Assembly: GCF_015594605.1 (NCBI RefSeq)
Contig: NZ_JADNQT010000005.1
Span: 1 to 64,000, forward strand
Origin: Streptococcus sp. HF-1907
GTDB taxonomy: Bacteria > Bacillota > Bacilli > Lactobacillales > Streptococcaceae
DNA length: 64,000 nucleotides
Direction: 5' to 3'
The stretch's first letter is position 1. Each line of letters opens with the position of its first letter. Below, one piece after another: positions 1-9,130 of this stretch. Made by a program: the position numbers and the translations under genes. The notes under the pieces were generated by a model. That model worked only from the letters and a program-made list of their open reading frames with translations. It was not told the DNA's origin and ran no database searches.

Positions 1-85
1 GATTCAGGACAATAATCACGATATAGCTGATGGCAAAGTTTTGATAATTGCTTGATATTCCATTGTAAGTGATGGGGTTTTGCGG

Positions 86-143
86 TATACTGTAAGTAGC
101 TCATTAGGACGTCCTCTCTGTTTGTTTGGTCACTTACAGTATA
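86..143. repeat. 12-bp perfect inverted repeat, 34-nt loop
   Basis: TATACTGTAAGT at 86-97 is the exact reverse complement of ACTTACAGTATA at 132-143. It could be an RNA stem, an operator or an end of a lost element. It runs directly into the short hairpin at 143-160. Confidence 0.55.
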
Positions 144-160
144 GTCCTTTTGGGCTTTTT
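143..160 (+). terminator. Short intrinsic-terminator-like hairpin
   Basis: AGTCC, a TTTT loop, GGGCT (one G-U pair) and a T run. The stem is only five pairs, so this is a weak candidate. It would end a plus-strand transcript entering from the left. Confidence 0.4.
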
Positions 161-342
161 ATGGTATTTTGAAATTAACTAGCACCACGGGTAAATAAAA
201 TCTTTTTTCTCTTTTATAGTCATCAATCTTCTCTATCTTTACTTAGGATGTTAACATTATAACAAAAAGGCTTCACTTCATCTTGGCCAGTGTTAGCATT
301 TGTGAGATAATGAAAGATATTTGACGAAGGGAAAGTAATACG

Positions 343-1251
343 ATGCCAACTCAAGTAACATTTGGAAAAGGATTTGAATACGCCTGCTTAATAACATATT
401 ACAACAAACTTAAATCTCTAGGAACGAATGTTTTTATTAACAATAACACAGCCGTTGAAACAGTGGAGTACTTCTTCTCACAATTAGATGATGATAGCCA
501 AAAACGATTACTGATTGCTGCAGATGTCAGTGTTAAAACACTTATCAATGCTGAACCAAACCTTAGTCACGGTGATGAAAACATTGAACTCACTATCCTA
601 AAAGATAAAAGTGGGGCAGACGGAGATGTTCGGGATATTATATTTTTGAAAAATCAAACCGGTTGGGAAATTGGTATCTCATGCAAACATAATCACCACG
701 CCTTAAAACACTCTCGTCTATCAAAAACTATCGATTTTGGTCAAAAATGGTTTGGAATCCCTGTTTCACAAACTTACTATGACAACATCAGTGGTCGCTT
801 TTTGAGGATAAAGAGAAAGAAGTGTACCAACCTCTTCTGGACACCTTTCGCCAAGAATTATTGAAGCTAACACAGGCAAATGATAACATCACTCTAAAAC
901 TTGTAGAATACTTATTAGGACGAGCAGACTTTTATAAAATTATCGCTAAAGAAAAAGAAGAAAAAACTGTTGTTCAATCTTTCAATATTCATAATACTTT
1001 GTCGCAACCCTATCAAAGAAATAAGGCACGTTCAAAGACCAAAGATTTTTCTAATATACTCCCAACAACTATTTTTTGACTAAAAACCTGACTCCAAAAA
1101 TACACTTATCCTTGTCATGGATAACGGATGGACTATCAGTTTTCGCATTCACAATGCCTCCTCACGAATCGAACCTTCACTAAAATTCGATATTCAGCTG
1201 ATCGGTTTCCCCTCCGCTATCACTAATATTGAACACTACTGGGAAGACTAA
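343..1251 (+). pseudogene. HaeIII-family type II restriction endonuclease relic
   Basis: The conceptual product resembles the HaeIII family (RE_HaeIII), whose members cut GGCC. The first 150 residues carry GKGFEYACL near the N-terminus, then GDVRDI and EIGISCKHNHHALKHSRL followed by DFGQKWFG, the conserved core of that family. The reading frame breaks at 799-803, where adding one T to a five-T run restores a frame continuing EDKEKEVYQPLLDTF. It breaks again in the six-T run at 1072-1077 and meets an in-frame TAA at 1081. The C-terminus resumes as VMDNGWTISFRIHNASS and ends at 1249-1251. At least two frameshifts and one nonsense codon make an active enzyme very unlikely. No cognate methyltransferase is visible, though one could lie left of the window. 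Family assignment is from remembered motifs. Confidence 0.8.
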
Positions 1252-1279
1252 ATTCTATCACACTTGCAAAGGAAATCCT

Positions 1280-1774
1280 ATGATTATACGACCAATCACC
1301 AGCGATGACATTGATGCCGTCGTTACTCTTGAAAATAGCGTTTGGAACGAGACCAATACTCCTGCTCCCCTGCCCGTCGCCAACCCCGACAAAATCACTC
1401 GCAATCTCCAGATTGGCACACAGATGCTGGTGGCTGAGCATGAGGGACAACTAGTTGGCGTGCTTGATTACCAGCCCCGTTACCCATTTGCCAGCGGCAG
1501 CCATGTGGTCACTTTCGGCATCGCCGTCAAAGATGGCATGCGAGGGCTAGGTGTGGGGCGCCAGCTTATGGCGCAATTCCTGACCAACGCAAAAGACGAG
1601 GACTATAAGAAAGTCGTGCTCAACGTCTTGGGGTCAAACCCCAAAGCCATCGCTTTTTATGAGAAGTTGGGCTTTGTCCAAGAAGCCTGCCTCAAGAATG
1701 AATTTTATCTGGGCGGTCGCTACGTAGATGGACTCAACTACAGTCTGACCTTGGAGGACGCCAATGCAAAATAA
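1280..1774 (+). CDS. GNAT family N-acetyltransferase
   Basis: A 164-residue GNAT acetyltransferase, predicted to move an acetyl group from acetyl-CoA to an amine; the substrate cannot be told. The acetyl-CoA-binding loop is visible as GLGVGRQL, followed by the typical C-terminal NPKAIAFYEKLGF segment. The ATG at 1280 (MIIRPIT) is preferred over an upstream TTG at 1229 because AAAGGA lies seven bases before it and the earlier residues fit no GNAT N-terminus. The stop codon overlaps the rarA start by 11 bp, so the two are probably co-transcribed and translationally coupled. The segment is GC-richer than the relic before it. Confidence 0.85.
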   Translation: MIIRPITSDDIDAVVTLENSVWNETNTPAPLPVANPDKITRNLQIGTQMLVAEHEGQLVGVLDYQPRYPFASGSHVVTFGIAVKDGMRGLGVGRQLMAQFLTNAKDEDYKKVVLNVLGSNPKAIAFYEKLGFVQEACLKNEFYLGGRYVDGLNYSLTLEDANAK

Positions 1775-3032
1775 CCTAGCCCTCCGCATGCGACCAAAGA
1801 CCATCGACCAAGTCATCGGGCAGAGCCATCTAGTCGGCGAGGGGAAAATCATCCGTCGCATGGTGGAAGCTAATATGCTGTCGTCTATGATTCTCTACGG
1901 ACCACCTGGGATTGGAAAGACCTCTATCGCATCAGCCATCGCGGGCACGACCAAATTTGCCTTTCGTACCTTCAACGCCACCACCGATACCAAAAAACGC
2001 CTGCAAGAAATCGCCGAAGAAGCCAAATTCTCTGGTGGACTGGTTCTGCTCCTTGATGAAATTCATCGCCTAGACAAGAGTAAACAAGATTTTCTGCTCC
2101 CACTTCTAGAGAATGGCAACATTATCATGATTGGGGCGACGACTGAAAATCCTTTTTTCTCAGTCACACCAGCCATCCGTTCTCGAGTTCAGATTTTTGA
2201 GCTGGAGCCTCTGTCTAATGAGGATATCAAGAAAGCTATTGAGATTGCTATTTCCGATAAGGAACGTGGGTTTGATTTTGAGGTTATCCTTGACGCTGAC
2301 GCTCTTGATTTTATCGCGACAGCTACCAACGGAGACCTGCGTTCAGCCTATAATTCGCTGGACCTAGCCGTTATGTCCACTCCTGCATCTGAGGATGGCT
2401 CTAGACACATTAGTCTGAACACCGTGGAAAACTCTTTGCAGCGCAGCTACATTACCATGGATAAGGACGGCGATGGGCACTACGATGTGTTATCGGCTCT
2501 CCAAAAGTCCATCCGTGGCTCTGATGTCAATGCTAGCCTGCATTATGCCGCTCGCTTGGTGGAGGCTGGTGACTTGCCTAGTCTAGCGCGCCGTCTGACG
2601 GTTATCGCCTACGAGGATATTGGTCTCGCCAACCCCGACGCCCAGATTCACACCGTGACCGCCCTTGAGGCTGCCAAAAGTATTGGCTTTCCTGAGGCTC
2701 GCATTTTGATTGCCAATGTGGTCGTTGATTTGGCGCTCTCCCCTAAGTCCAACTCAGCTTATGTGGCTATGGACAAAGCTATCGCTGACCTTCATAAGAG
2801 CGGAACGCTACCAATTCCACGCCATTTACGAGACGGCCACTACTCCGGAAGCAAGGAGCTGGGCAACGCACAAGATTATAAATACCCCCACGCCTATCCT
2901 GAAAAATGGGTCAAACAACAATACCTACCTGACAAATTAGTTGGAAAAAACTACTTTGACCCAAATGACACCGGAAAATATGAACGCGCCTTGGGAGCTA
3001 ATAAAGAGCGAATTGATAGGCTTTCTCAGTAA
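1764..3032 (+). CDS. rarA: Replication-associated recombination protein A (AAA+ ATPase)
   Basis: A 422-residue AAA+ ATPase of the RarA/MgsA (WHIP) family, which acts at stalled replication forks and in DNA-gap repair in the cytoplasm. Walker A (GPPGIGKTS) lies at residues 46-54 and Walker B (LLLDEIHR) near 93-100. The C-terminal half carries the family region SYAY-like DLPSLARRLTVIAYEDIGLANP and the PIPRHLRD segment. Length is normal for the family. The ATG at 1764 overlaps the end of the upstream acetyltransferase gene. A non-coding segment with 6S RNA and tRNA-Lys follows. Confidence 0.93.
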   Translation: MQNNLALRMRPKTIDQVIGQSHLVGEGKIIRRMVEANMLSSMILYGPPGIGKTSIASAIAGTTKFAFRTFNATTDTKKRLQEIAEEAKFSGGLVLLLDEIHRLDKSKQDFLLPLLENGNIIMIGATTENPFFSVTPAIRSRVQIFELEPLSNEDIKKAIEIAISDKERGFDFEVILDADALDFIATATNGDLRSAYNSLDLAVMSTPASEDGSRHISLNTVENSLQRSYITMDKDGDGHYDVLSALQKSIRGSDVNASLHYAARLVEAGDLPSLARRLTVIAYEDIGLANPDAQIHTVTALEAAKSIGFPEARILIANVVVDLALSPKSNSAYVAMDKAIADLHKSGTLPIPRHLRDGHYSGSKELGNAQDYKYPHAYPEKWVKQQYLPDKLVGKNYFDPNDTGKYERALGANKERIDRLSQ

Positions 3033-3081
3033 ATTTCATAAGCGATTTTCGCAAACGATTTCAAAAAATCAGATTTCCCTC

Positions 3082-3110
3082 TTGAAATTTTTCTAGAAAG
3101 TGGTATTATA
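3082..3110 (+). promoter_or_regulatory. Promoter of the 6S RNA / tRNA-Lys unit
   Basis: TTGAAA at 3082-3087, a 16-17 base spacer and TATTAT/ATTATA at 3104-3110 place the transcription start near 3116-3118. That matches the 5' end of the structured RNA that follows. Confidence 0.6.
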
Positions 3111-3117
3111 AGTACAT

Positions 3118-3311
3118 AGAAAGATTGCTGTGGCATACGAATTCATATCTAAGTGTTGACCGACTATTTCTTTGTATTTTCGGGAAACAAAAGTCTTTCT
3201 CCAGTATGCAAGCCGTCTCACACGGAAGCGACTGTAGGAGAAGCGAGTTGCCCACCTGCTTAATCGTGCGGGTTCAATACAAAACATGAATCACGGTGCC
3301 AATACAGCTTA
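3118..3311 (+). ncRNA. ssrS: Probable 6S RNA
   Basis: A gene-free stretch of about 194 nt between rarA and tRNA-Lys has its own promoter and a closing stem: GCTGT and GGCA at 3127-3135 pair with TGCC and ACAGC at 3297-3308. The interior can fold into a long irregular rod with a central open region, the 6S design that mimics an open promoter and binds the housekeeping RNA polymerase. Placement beside rarA fits what I recall for firmicute 6S genes. The call rests on size, closing stem and location; a covariance search was not possible. Confidence 0.65.
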
Positions 3312-3314
3312 CTT

Positions 3315-3387
3315 GCCTCCTTAGCTCAGTTGGTAGAGCAGTGGACTCTTAATCCATGGGTCACAGGTTCGAGCCCTGTAGGGGGCA
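3315..3387 (+). tRNA. tRNA-Lys (anticodon CTT)
   Basis: A full cloverleaf of 73 nt: acceptor GCCTCCT pairs with AGGGGGC, the D arm is GCTC...GAGC, the anticodon loop CTCTTAA gives anticodon CTT, and the T arm is ACAGG-TTCGAGC-CCTGT with discriminator A. CCA is not encoded. It starts only four bases after the 6S RNA. A decayed integrase gene follows on the opposite strand, so its 3' end was probably an attachment site. Confidence 0.95.
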
Positions 3388-3404
3388 TGCTATAATCTTA
3401 CTAG

Positions 3405-3430
3405 AAAGCCTTATTTATAGGGCTTTTTTT
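3405..3430 (+). terminator. Terminator after tRNA-Lys
   Basis: AAAGCC, a nine-base loop and GGGCTTT followed by T residues. It closes the 6S/tRNA transcript just before the integrase relic. Confidence 0.7.
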
Positions 3431-3434
3431 AGTG

Positions 3435-4440
3435 CTATTTTTCTATTTGTCCGCCACTTTGTCCACCGTAAGTTTTTTCCTTCTCAAACCACTCATTTTT
3501 GGTTTCATCTAGTAAATGTATATATATACTTCTTAACATACTAGTATCTTTGTGACCAAACCATCTAGCAAGGACTTCTAACGGTACTCCTTCCTGTACT
3601 TTTACTGAACCGTAAGTATGTCTAGCACCATAAGCAGTTATGATTGGTTCAATATCAAGCTCTTTGATAATCTTTTTAACTTTCTTATTAACCGTTGATT
3701 CATCAGGTACATTCCATTTTGCCCCTGCCTGATAAAAAACAAAATCATTGCTATTTTTTACTCCTAACAACTTACAAACCGCTTCTTGTTGCTTTTTCAA
3801 CTTCAATAGTGTTTGCTTCACTTCTAAATCAAAAGGAACGTATCTCACAGATGGATTCTGTTGGTTCAGTTTCTTATAGTAATGATCATTTTTAGGAGCA
3901 ACCACTCTATGATGAACCGAATCCCACCGACTATGACTATAAATTTCCTGATGCTCAAAATCAACATCTTTCCAATTCAAAGATAAAGCTTCCGCTGGTC
4001 TAAACCCACACTTAAACAGAATAAAGACTACAAAATCAACCACCGACTTTCGATAGTCCATAAATAACATTAAATAGTCAATCACTCTATCATAATCAGC
4101 CCTGCTTTTTAAATATTTTAGATCAATATCTTTAGGTAATTTTTTAGAATTAAGTCTAACATTCATGACAAAACGATCATCAATCATCAACTTATCAGCT
4201 TTCGCAAACTCCAAAGCTTTTTTGATATTGGCATTTATCCGACCAAGTTCATTAATTTCATAAGATTGACCATACCAATTAATAAAGGACTGGTAACATA
4301 ATCATTTTCAAGCTCTATCCATTATTTAGTTATATTATCCCAAACTTTTACATTAACCTCATTGTTACCTGTAGGGTCTTCTGTAAAAATCTTAAAATCT
4401 TGTTTGTCGCTGTTAGAAAAACGAGCGACATTTTTAGGAT
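3435..4440 (-). pseudogene. Tyrosine recombinase (phage/ICE integrase) relic
   Basis: The intact part (about 260 residues, 3435-4214) is a tyrosine recombinase catalytic domain: first Arg in FRPAEALSLNWKDVD, second Arg in ARHTYGS, His in ARWFGHKDTS and the nucleophile Tyr in SIYIHLL. The usual H of HxxR appears as Tyr (YGAR). The N-terminal DNA-binding part is broken. Upstream, FINWYGQSYEINELGRI continues in frame but is then disrupted by a frameshift near 4290 and stop codons, while WIELENDYVTS is read from another frame. No good start codon remains. The 3' end abuts tRNA-Lys, typical of integrases that insert at a tRNA 3' end. This marks an old integrated element of which little else is recognisable here. 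Confidence 0.8.
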
Positions 4441-4496
4441 TCAACTAAACTTTCTCCTTTATTCATTTTGTTATTAAAACTTCACGTCAACATAGT

Positions 4497-4530
4497 TAAA
4501 ATCACCTCAACATTTGTCAAGGTGATTCTC
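4497..4530 (-). terminator. Terminator of the LPXTG surface-protein gene
   Basis: AATCACCT and AGGTGATT pair around a 12-base loop. Read on the minus strand the stem is followed by TTTTA, just past the stop at 4545. Confidence 0.65.
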
Positions 4531-4544
4531 TATATTGATTATGA

Positions 4545-7223
4545 TTAATACATTTTACGACGTGCACCAGCAAGACCAATTAACGCCATTGCCATACCCG
4601 TTAAAACAACTGCTACGGATGTTGAATCGCCTGTTTGTGGAAGAAGTGCTTGATAAGCCTTCTTGTCAGCCGTTTTCGCTATAACTTTCGCTGCTGCCTT
4701 AGTTACAACTTTATTATTTGAGCGATTCACCATCGGTTTAGCTGTCGTTGAAGAAGCCTTACCGTCAACGTAACCCACAACAGTACCTGTTTCATCAACT
4801 ACAGCAACAGGTGTTCCACCTTTAGCTTGAATCGTTGCTAAGTCAGATTGTAATTTTACTTGACGATTAGCTTCAGCTTGGGCAACTTGATAAGCCTGAT
4901 AAGCAGCTAAAACAGTCTCATAATGTTTTGCTGTATCTGCTTGTGTTGCTCTTAAAGCATCTAATTTAGCTAATTCTGCCTCTAGTGTTGCTTTTGCGAC
5001 CGCTAATTTAGCTTGAGCATCGGCTAAAGTAGCATTGGCTTGCTTAAGTGCTATTGGTGCATTTTGGTAAGCTAGTACTTTAGCTTGGGTAACTTTCAAG
5101 GTTTGTTCACTAGCAACCACTTTAGCTTGGGCTTTGGTCATATTAACTTGGGCTTCAGCTAAAATTTGTTTCAACGCAGCTAAATCAGATTGGGCTTTCG
5201 CTAAATTAGCATTAGCCACTCTCTCATCACCTTGTTTAGCTACCAAATCGGCCTTCGCTCGGTCAAGAACGGCTTGCTTTTCTCGAACTGTTTCACTGAT
5301 ATTAGCAAGTGCTTGAGTTACTTCTGCCAACGCTTGTTGATCTTTCGCTAAAGTATCTTGAGCTTCTGCCAAACGAACTTGCGCTTGTGATGTTTCAGCT
5401 GGTGTTGCTTGTAAATTAGCTAAGCGTGTTTTAGCTGTTGCCAACGTAGCTTGCGCTTGATCAAGTTTTGCTCGAGTCGTAGCTAAATCTTTTTGAGCAA
5501 CTGTTTGATTAGCTTGCGCTTGCGTTACTTTTTCTTGAGCTTCAGCAACCGCAGCTTTTAGTAGAACTAGCTTATCTTGATGAGCTTCCGCTTCACGTTT
5601 AGCAGCTTCCACATCATTTTGTGCTTTAGTTAAAGCCTGTTGAGCTTTTGCTAAAGTATCTTGAGTTTGGTTTGCCATCGCTTGAGCATTTGATGTATGC
5701 TCAGGAACTGCTTTAGCATTCGCAACCATCACTTGCGCTTGGATAACTTGATGTTTGGCTTCATTCTCACTATGTTGCGCAACTGCTAGAGCTGTTTTCG
5801 CAGCATCACTATTTGGAAATGAAATTCTAAAGAATGGCGCAACAACTCCTTGACGGTCAATTGGATCTGTACTTTGTTCATTCCATAAACTGTTTACTGA
5901 GTACCAACCTTCCGTATAACGATGGTAAGGATCATAAACATAAGTTTGACCATTTGAGAAGTCTTTCAAAACAATTTCATGGGTACTACCATCATACCAT
6001 GGAGAGAATTTGTTTTGTTGAACAGCTGCTACTACAAAATGACCATCTTGTAGAGCATTTGTTAACTCTTGCTGAGAATTGAGTGGTTTAGCTTGTAATC
6101 CGTAGGCACCTACCGTTTGTTGCAAACCAGTTGAACTCGTTCCTTTGAAGAGTTTATTGAACTGATTAGTATTATTGTATAACCAACGTCCAACTTCTGA
6201 TGGTGTAACGGTACGTCCTAACATCGTTGAGAAAACCATTGCCAAAGATGATGGCACACAACCTGTAGCCGCAAATGACCCTAAGCCCCAGCTTCCTTGC
6301 CACTGTCTATCTAATTGATTATAGTACACTACATTTTTATGAAAAATGTTTGGATTGGCTTGCTGATAAGCAGTTGTTGCTTGGTTCAAGGTTGCCATCG
6401 CACGCTGCTCTTCTTCTTGTGCTTTAGCTAACTTTGCTTCCGCTAACTGTTGATCACTTTTTGTTGCCGTTGCTTGTGACTGGTTAACAGTTTCTTGAGC
6501 TTTATCTGTTGACGATTGTTGAGCAGTTACTGCTTCTGTTGCCGAATTAATTTCTTCAGCACGACGTGCATCTGACTCTTTCGCACTTTCGACAGCTCTT
6601 GCCGCATCATCTACAGCAATTTGAGCAGTTGCTACTTGGTCTTTCAAGTCTGATTGTTGTGCAGCTAATTTTCCTTCACTTTGATTAGCAAGGTCTTCTT
6701 TAGCTTGATCAACAGCAACTTGTGACTCTTTAACAGCTTCTTATGCTTGTATCGCTGTCGCTTGTGCTTGAGCAGTCTGATTAGTTTGTTGATCAACCGC
6801 TGATTGAATATCACTAGTAGCTTGTTCCGTTGTTGCTAGATCCGTTTTAGCTTGATTAACAGCAGCTTGTGACTCTTTAACAGCTTCTTGGGCTTTAGCC
6901 ATACTAACTTCTGCTTCTTTTGCTGTTTGTTGCGCAATCGTTGCTGTTGCCTGTGCTTGAACAACTATTGTCGCTGTTGTTGCTACAGCAGTTTTAGCAT
7001 CCGCTACAACAGCTTCTTGGGCTGTCACCGATTGATTAGCTACTGTTGCTGCTGATTTAGCTGTTACAACTTCTTCAGCTGTTGGTACAGCAGGCGTTTC
7101 TGTTTTTTGAACAGGTGCCTTCACTGCTTCATCTGCTTGTGTAACATCATCTGCATGAGCAACACCTGTCATCACAGTCGCCACCACGGCAACTCCACTA
7201 ACCAATAATTTCTTTTTATCCAT
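4545..7223 (-). pseudogene. LPXTG cell-wall protein with C39-like peptidase domain, split by a stop codon
   Basis: The frame starts at ATG 7223 with a signal peptide (KKLLVSGVAVVATVMTGVAHA), is open for 160 codons, meets TAA at 6741-6743, and stays open in the same frame to 4545. The repeated unit AKAQEAVKESQ shows that the stop replaced a Gln codon (CAA to TAA). The product would be about 890 residues. It begins with Ala/Gln/Lys-rich coiled coil, then a C39-like papain-fold peptidase domain with Cys about 322 (AATGCVPSS), His about 415 (STHEIVLKDF) and Asp about 431 (VYDPY). A second long coiled coil follows, then a sortase signal LLPQTG with a hydrophobic stretch and RRK tail. With the stop, the secreted first part has no wall anchor and the larger part has no signal peptide, so display on the cell requires readthrough or reversion. 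Confidence 0.85.
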
Positions 7224-7362
7224 ATCTTCAAAATCTCATTTCTATATCATCTAATTCAATAGATGAAATCTTTATCTTATTTTATCACACCTCGAATACT
7301 TTAGTCCAACAATTTAAGTGAGCTTTTCGAACATTTTTAAGCGCTCATTCCACTAATTAACC

Positions 7363-7735
7363 TTACTGACGTTCTTCACGCTGTTTGAAACCAAAAAGAC
7401 CAGCAACCAGCAAGCCTAATCCAACAAACATTGAAGTATAAGACGTCTTATCTCCTGTACGAGGAAGCATCGGTGCTTTTGGTGCTGCTTTAGCGATAGT
7501 TGATGTTGATGTTGGTGTAGGCGTAGGCGTAGATGTGGGGTTAGCTGGTTCTGGTGTATGCGTTACAACTTTATTTGATAGAACAGCATTACCATTAACA
7601 AATAAAGTGTATTCGTTATATACATCTCCAGCAGCAATACGTTTCACATGGACATCAACAGCTGCACCAAACGCTTGATCACGAGTACAATACTTGTACC
7701 AATTGAGAAGTTTCACCAGCTTTAATGCTTACTGT
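7363..7735 (-). pseudogene. C-terminal scrap of an antigen I/II-type LPXTG adhesin
   Basis: About 115 codons survive. DQAFGAAVDVHVKRIAAGDV and YTLFVNGNAVLSNKV match the last domain of streptococcal antigen I/II adhesins (SpaP/SspB family), followed by a Pro/Thr-rich wall-spanning stretch and the sortase signal LPRTGD with a hydrophobic tail and charged end. The rest of an adhesin that is normally well over 1000 residues is missing. At its 5' edge the sequence runs, in another frame, into the ribbon-helix-helix gene, so the junction at about 7680-7735 is a deletion or recombination scar. It has no start or signal peptide of its own. Confidence 0.75.
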
Positions 7736-8005
7736 TTTGTTGACCGTAACTTCTTTGTTAATGGCATCATTAGCACGTAACTGTTCATTTAAAATAGATA
7801 TGATATCACTAGCGATATCATATCTGCTATCATCTTTGCTATCATCTTCTTTGGTAGTGCTATCACTTGTTTTCTCATTTTCAAAGATACAATTCTTAAT
7901 GAACTGATTCACTGAAATATTTCTACTTCGGGCTTTTTCAGATATAGCCTCTTCCTCTTCTTTCGTAACTCGAAAAATAACTTGTACCATTTTGTTATCA
8001 CTCAT
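7679..8005 (-). CDS. Ribbon-helix-helix DNA-binding protein
   Basis: A 108-residue protein whose first 45 residues (MVQVIFRVTKEEEEAISEKA, then NISVNQFIKNCI) look like the ribbon-helix-helix fold of Arc/CopG/MobC-type proteins from plasmids and conjugative elements. The middle is acidic (TTKEDDSKDDS). The last 25 or so residues read into the antigen I/II junction and probably replaced the native tail. A good ribosome site (AAGGTGAT) precedes ATG 8005. The upstream sequence repeats GATATC/GATAAC/GATAGC motifs that could serve autoregulation. It is probably cargo of the former mobile element; function is unproven. Confidence 0.6.
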   Translation of the reverse strand: MSDNKMVQVIFRVTKEEEEAISEKARSRNISVNQFIKNCIFENEKTSDSTTKEDDSKDDSRYDIASDIISILNEQLRANDAINKEVTVNKTVSIKAGETSQLVQVLYS

Positions 8006-8045
8006 AGTATCACCTTGCTATCAATATTGATATCACCATGTTATC
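8000..8045. promoter_or_regulatory. Possible operator of the ribbon-helix-helix gene
   Basis: Closely spaced copies of a TGATA(A/T/G)CA-like motif occur just ahead of the gene (ATCACCTTGCTATCA, ATATTGATATCACC, TGTTATCAC on the plus strand). Short repeated half-sites are typical of CopG/Arc-type autoregulators. This is inference from pattern only. Confidence 0.35.
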
Positions 8046-8080
8046 ACAATTTAAACAATCTATCCATACAAATGAAAATA

Positions 8081-8240
8081 GAGACTGGGACAAAAGTCTA
8101 ACCTTAAATATAAAAAGCAAACAAAACGGAGTTATCTGACACTCAGAAGTCTGTCTTGTTCACTTTTTTGTCTAATCTATCAATTTTAAAAGTTTATAAT
8201 AAAGAATTCCTAAAATCAAAATCTTTTTGTCCCAGCCTCG
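8081..8240. repeat. MITE-like repeat, copy 1
   Basis: The core at 8113-8239 is nearly identical to 9205-9331. Its ends form an inverted pair (AGACTGGGACAAAAG at the left, CTTTTTGTCCCAGCCT at the right). Inside is a long hairpin, GAACAAAACGG...TCTGA-CAC-TCAGA...GTCTTGTTC, followed by a T run. No coding sequence is evident inside. The copies flank the TraX-like gene as direct repeats. Confidence 0.75.
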
Positions 8241-8306
8241 TTCAGTCTTATTTGTCAAGAAAAAATCAGAAGTATTTATCGATGAGGTAAAAAGGTGAAA
8301 TTCCAA

Positions 8307-8322
8307 CTTACAAAATTGTAAG
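8307..8322. promoter_or_regulatory. 7-bp inverted repeat before the TraX-like gene
   Basis: CTTACAA and TTGTAAG are separated by AA, about 50 bp before the TraX-like start. It could be an operator for a dimeric repressor or a small RNA hairpin. No partner regulator is visible next to it. Confidence 0.35.
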
Positions 8323-8372
8323 AAAAAAAGAACCTCTTTCTTGTATCATAGGAAAGGAAAAAGGAGGATCCT

Positions 8373-9113
8373 ATGAAAAAAATAATTGACAATAGCAGTT
8401 TGAAACTGCTTGCTATGCTTGCCATGCTGATTGACCATATCGCCTGGGTATCTTTTCCACTGGCTACCAATATGAATATTCTCTCTCCTAACTGGCCGGC
8501 CAATAGTATGCACATAATAGGCCGCCTGGCTTTTCCAGTCTTTGCCTTTTGTATCGCGGAAGGATATCGGCACAGTCATGATGTGAGCAAGTATATGAGA
8601 CGATTAGGGCTGCTGGCTCTTATCAGTATCATCCCTTTCTCTCTGATGGGCTGGGTTACTGGTCTTGGCTTTATCATGCAAAATACGGTTGTTACTCTCT
8701 TTTTGGGGCTCTGTGCTCTTTATTACAGTGATCAGCAAACAGCAACCTGGAGAAAAGTTCTAATTATTCTACTCTGTTTTACTCTGTCCATTATCGCTGA
8801 CGGCGGACTGACGGGAGGAGTTTTTGGTATCTATGCCTTTGCAAAGATTAAAGACCCAATCTTCCGAAAAATTGGCGGTGTCTTGGTACTGAACAGTGTG
8901 CAAATCCTAATTTTGGCCTTCAATTTCTCCTATCATGGTCTGGCTGATCTGGCTGCCACCTGTCTTCTGTTTCTCCTCGTGACCTCTTTCTACAACGGTC
9001 AAAAAGGGGCCAATATTGGAAAAGTATTTTACTGGTTTTACCCCCTTCATTTGCTCGCCCTGTCTCTGTTTCGAATTGCCTTTCTCTTATTTCTAAAGAG
9101 TCTGGGACAATAG
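8373..9113 (+). CDS. TraX family membrane protein
   Basis: A 246-residue multi-pass membrane protein of the TraX family, named for the F-plasmid pilin N-acetyltransferase but common on firmicute chromosomes where its substrate is unknown. Family hallmarks are SLKLLAMLAMLIDHIAW near the N-terminus, IGRLAFPVFAFCIAEGYRHS around 50-70 and FYWFYPLHLLAL near the end. About eight hydrophobic segments are visible. AAGGAGGATCCT precedes the ATG, a strong ribosome site. It sits alone between the two copies of the 127-bp repeat and between decayed genes, so it may belong to the accessory segment, though its frame is intact. Confidence 0.85.
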   Translation: MKKIIDNSSLKLLAMLAMLIDHIAWVSFPLATNMNILSPNWPANSMHIIGRLAFPVFAFCIAEGYRHSHDVSKYMRRLGLLALISIIPFSLMGWVTGLGFIMQNTVVTLFLGLCALYYSDQQTATWRKVLIILLCFTLSIIADGGLTGGVFGIYAFAKIKDPIFRKIGGVLVLNSVQILILAFNFSYHGLADLAATCLLFLLVTSFYNGQKGANIGKVFYWFYPLHLLALSLFRIAFLLFLKSLGQ

Positions 9114-9130
9114 TCTCTTTGCTACAAAAA

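Larger units (their letters stand above)
1..342. other. Intergenic start of window, no complete gene
   Basis: No complete gene is visible. One plus-strand frame is open from base 2 to a TGA at 53-55 and could be the last residues of a gene lying outside the window, but 17 codons are too few to judge. The stretch also holds a 12-bp inverted repeat (86-97 with 132-143) and a short terminator-like hairpin. No methyltransferase sequence is visible ahead of the restriction-enzyme relic that starts at 343. Confidence 0.5.
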
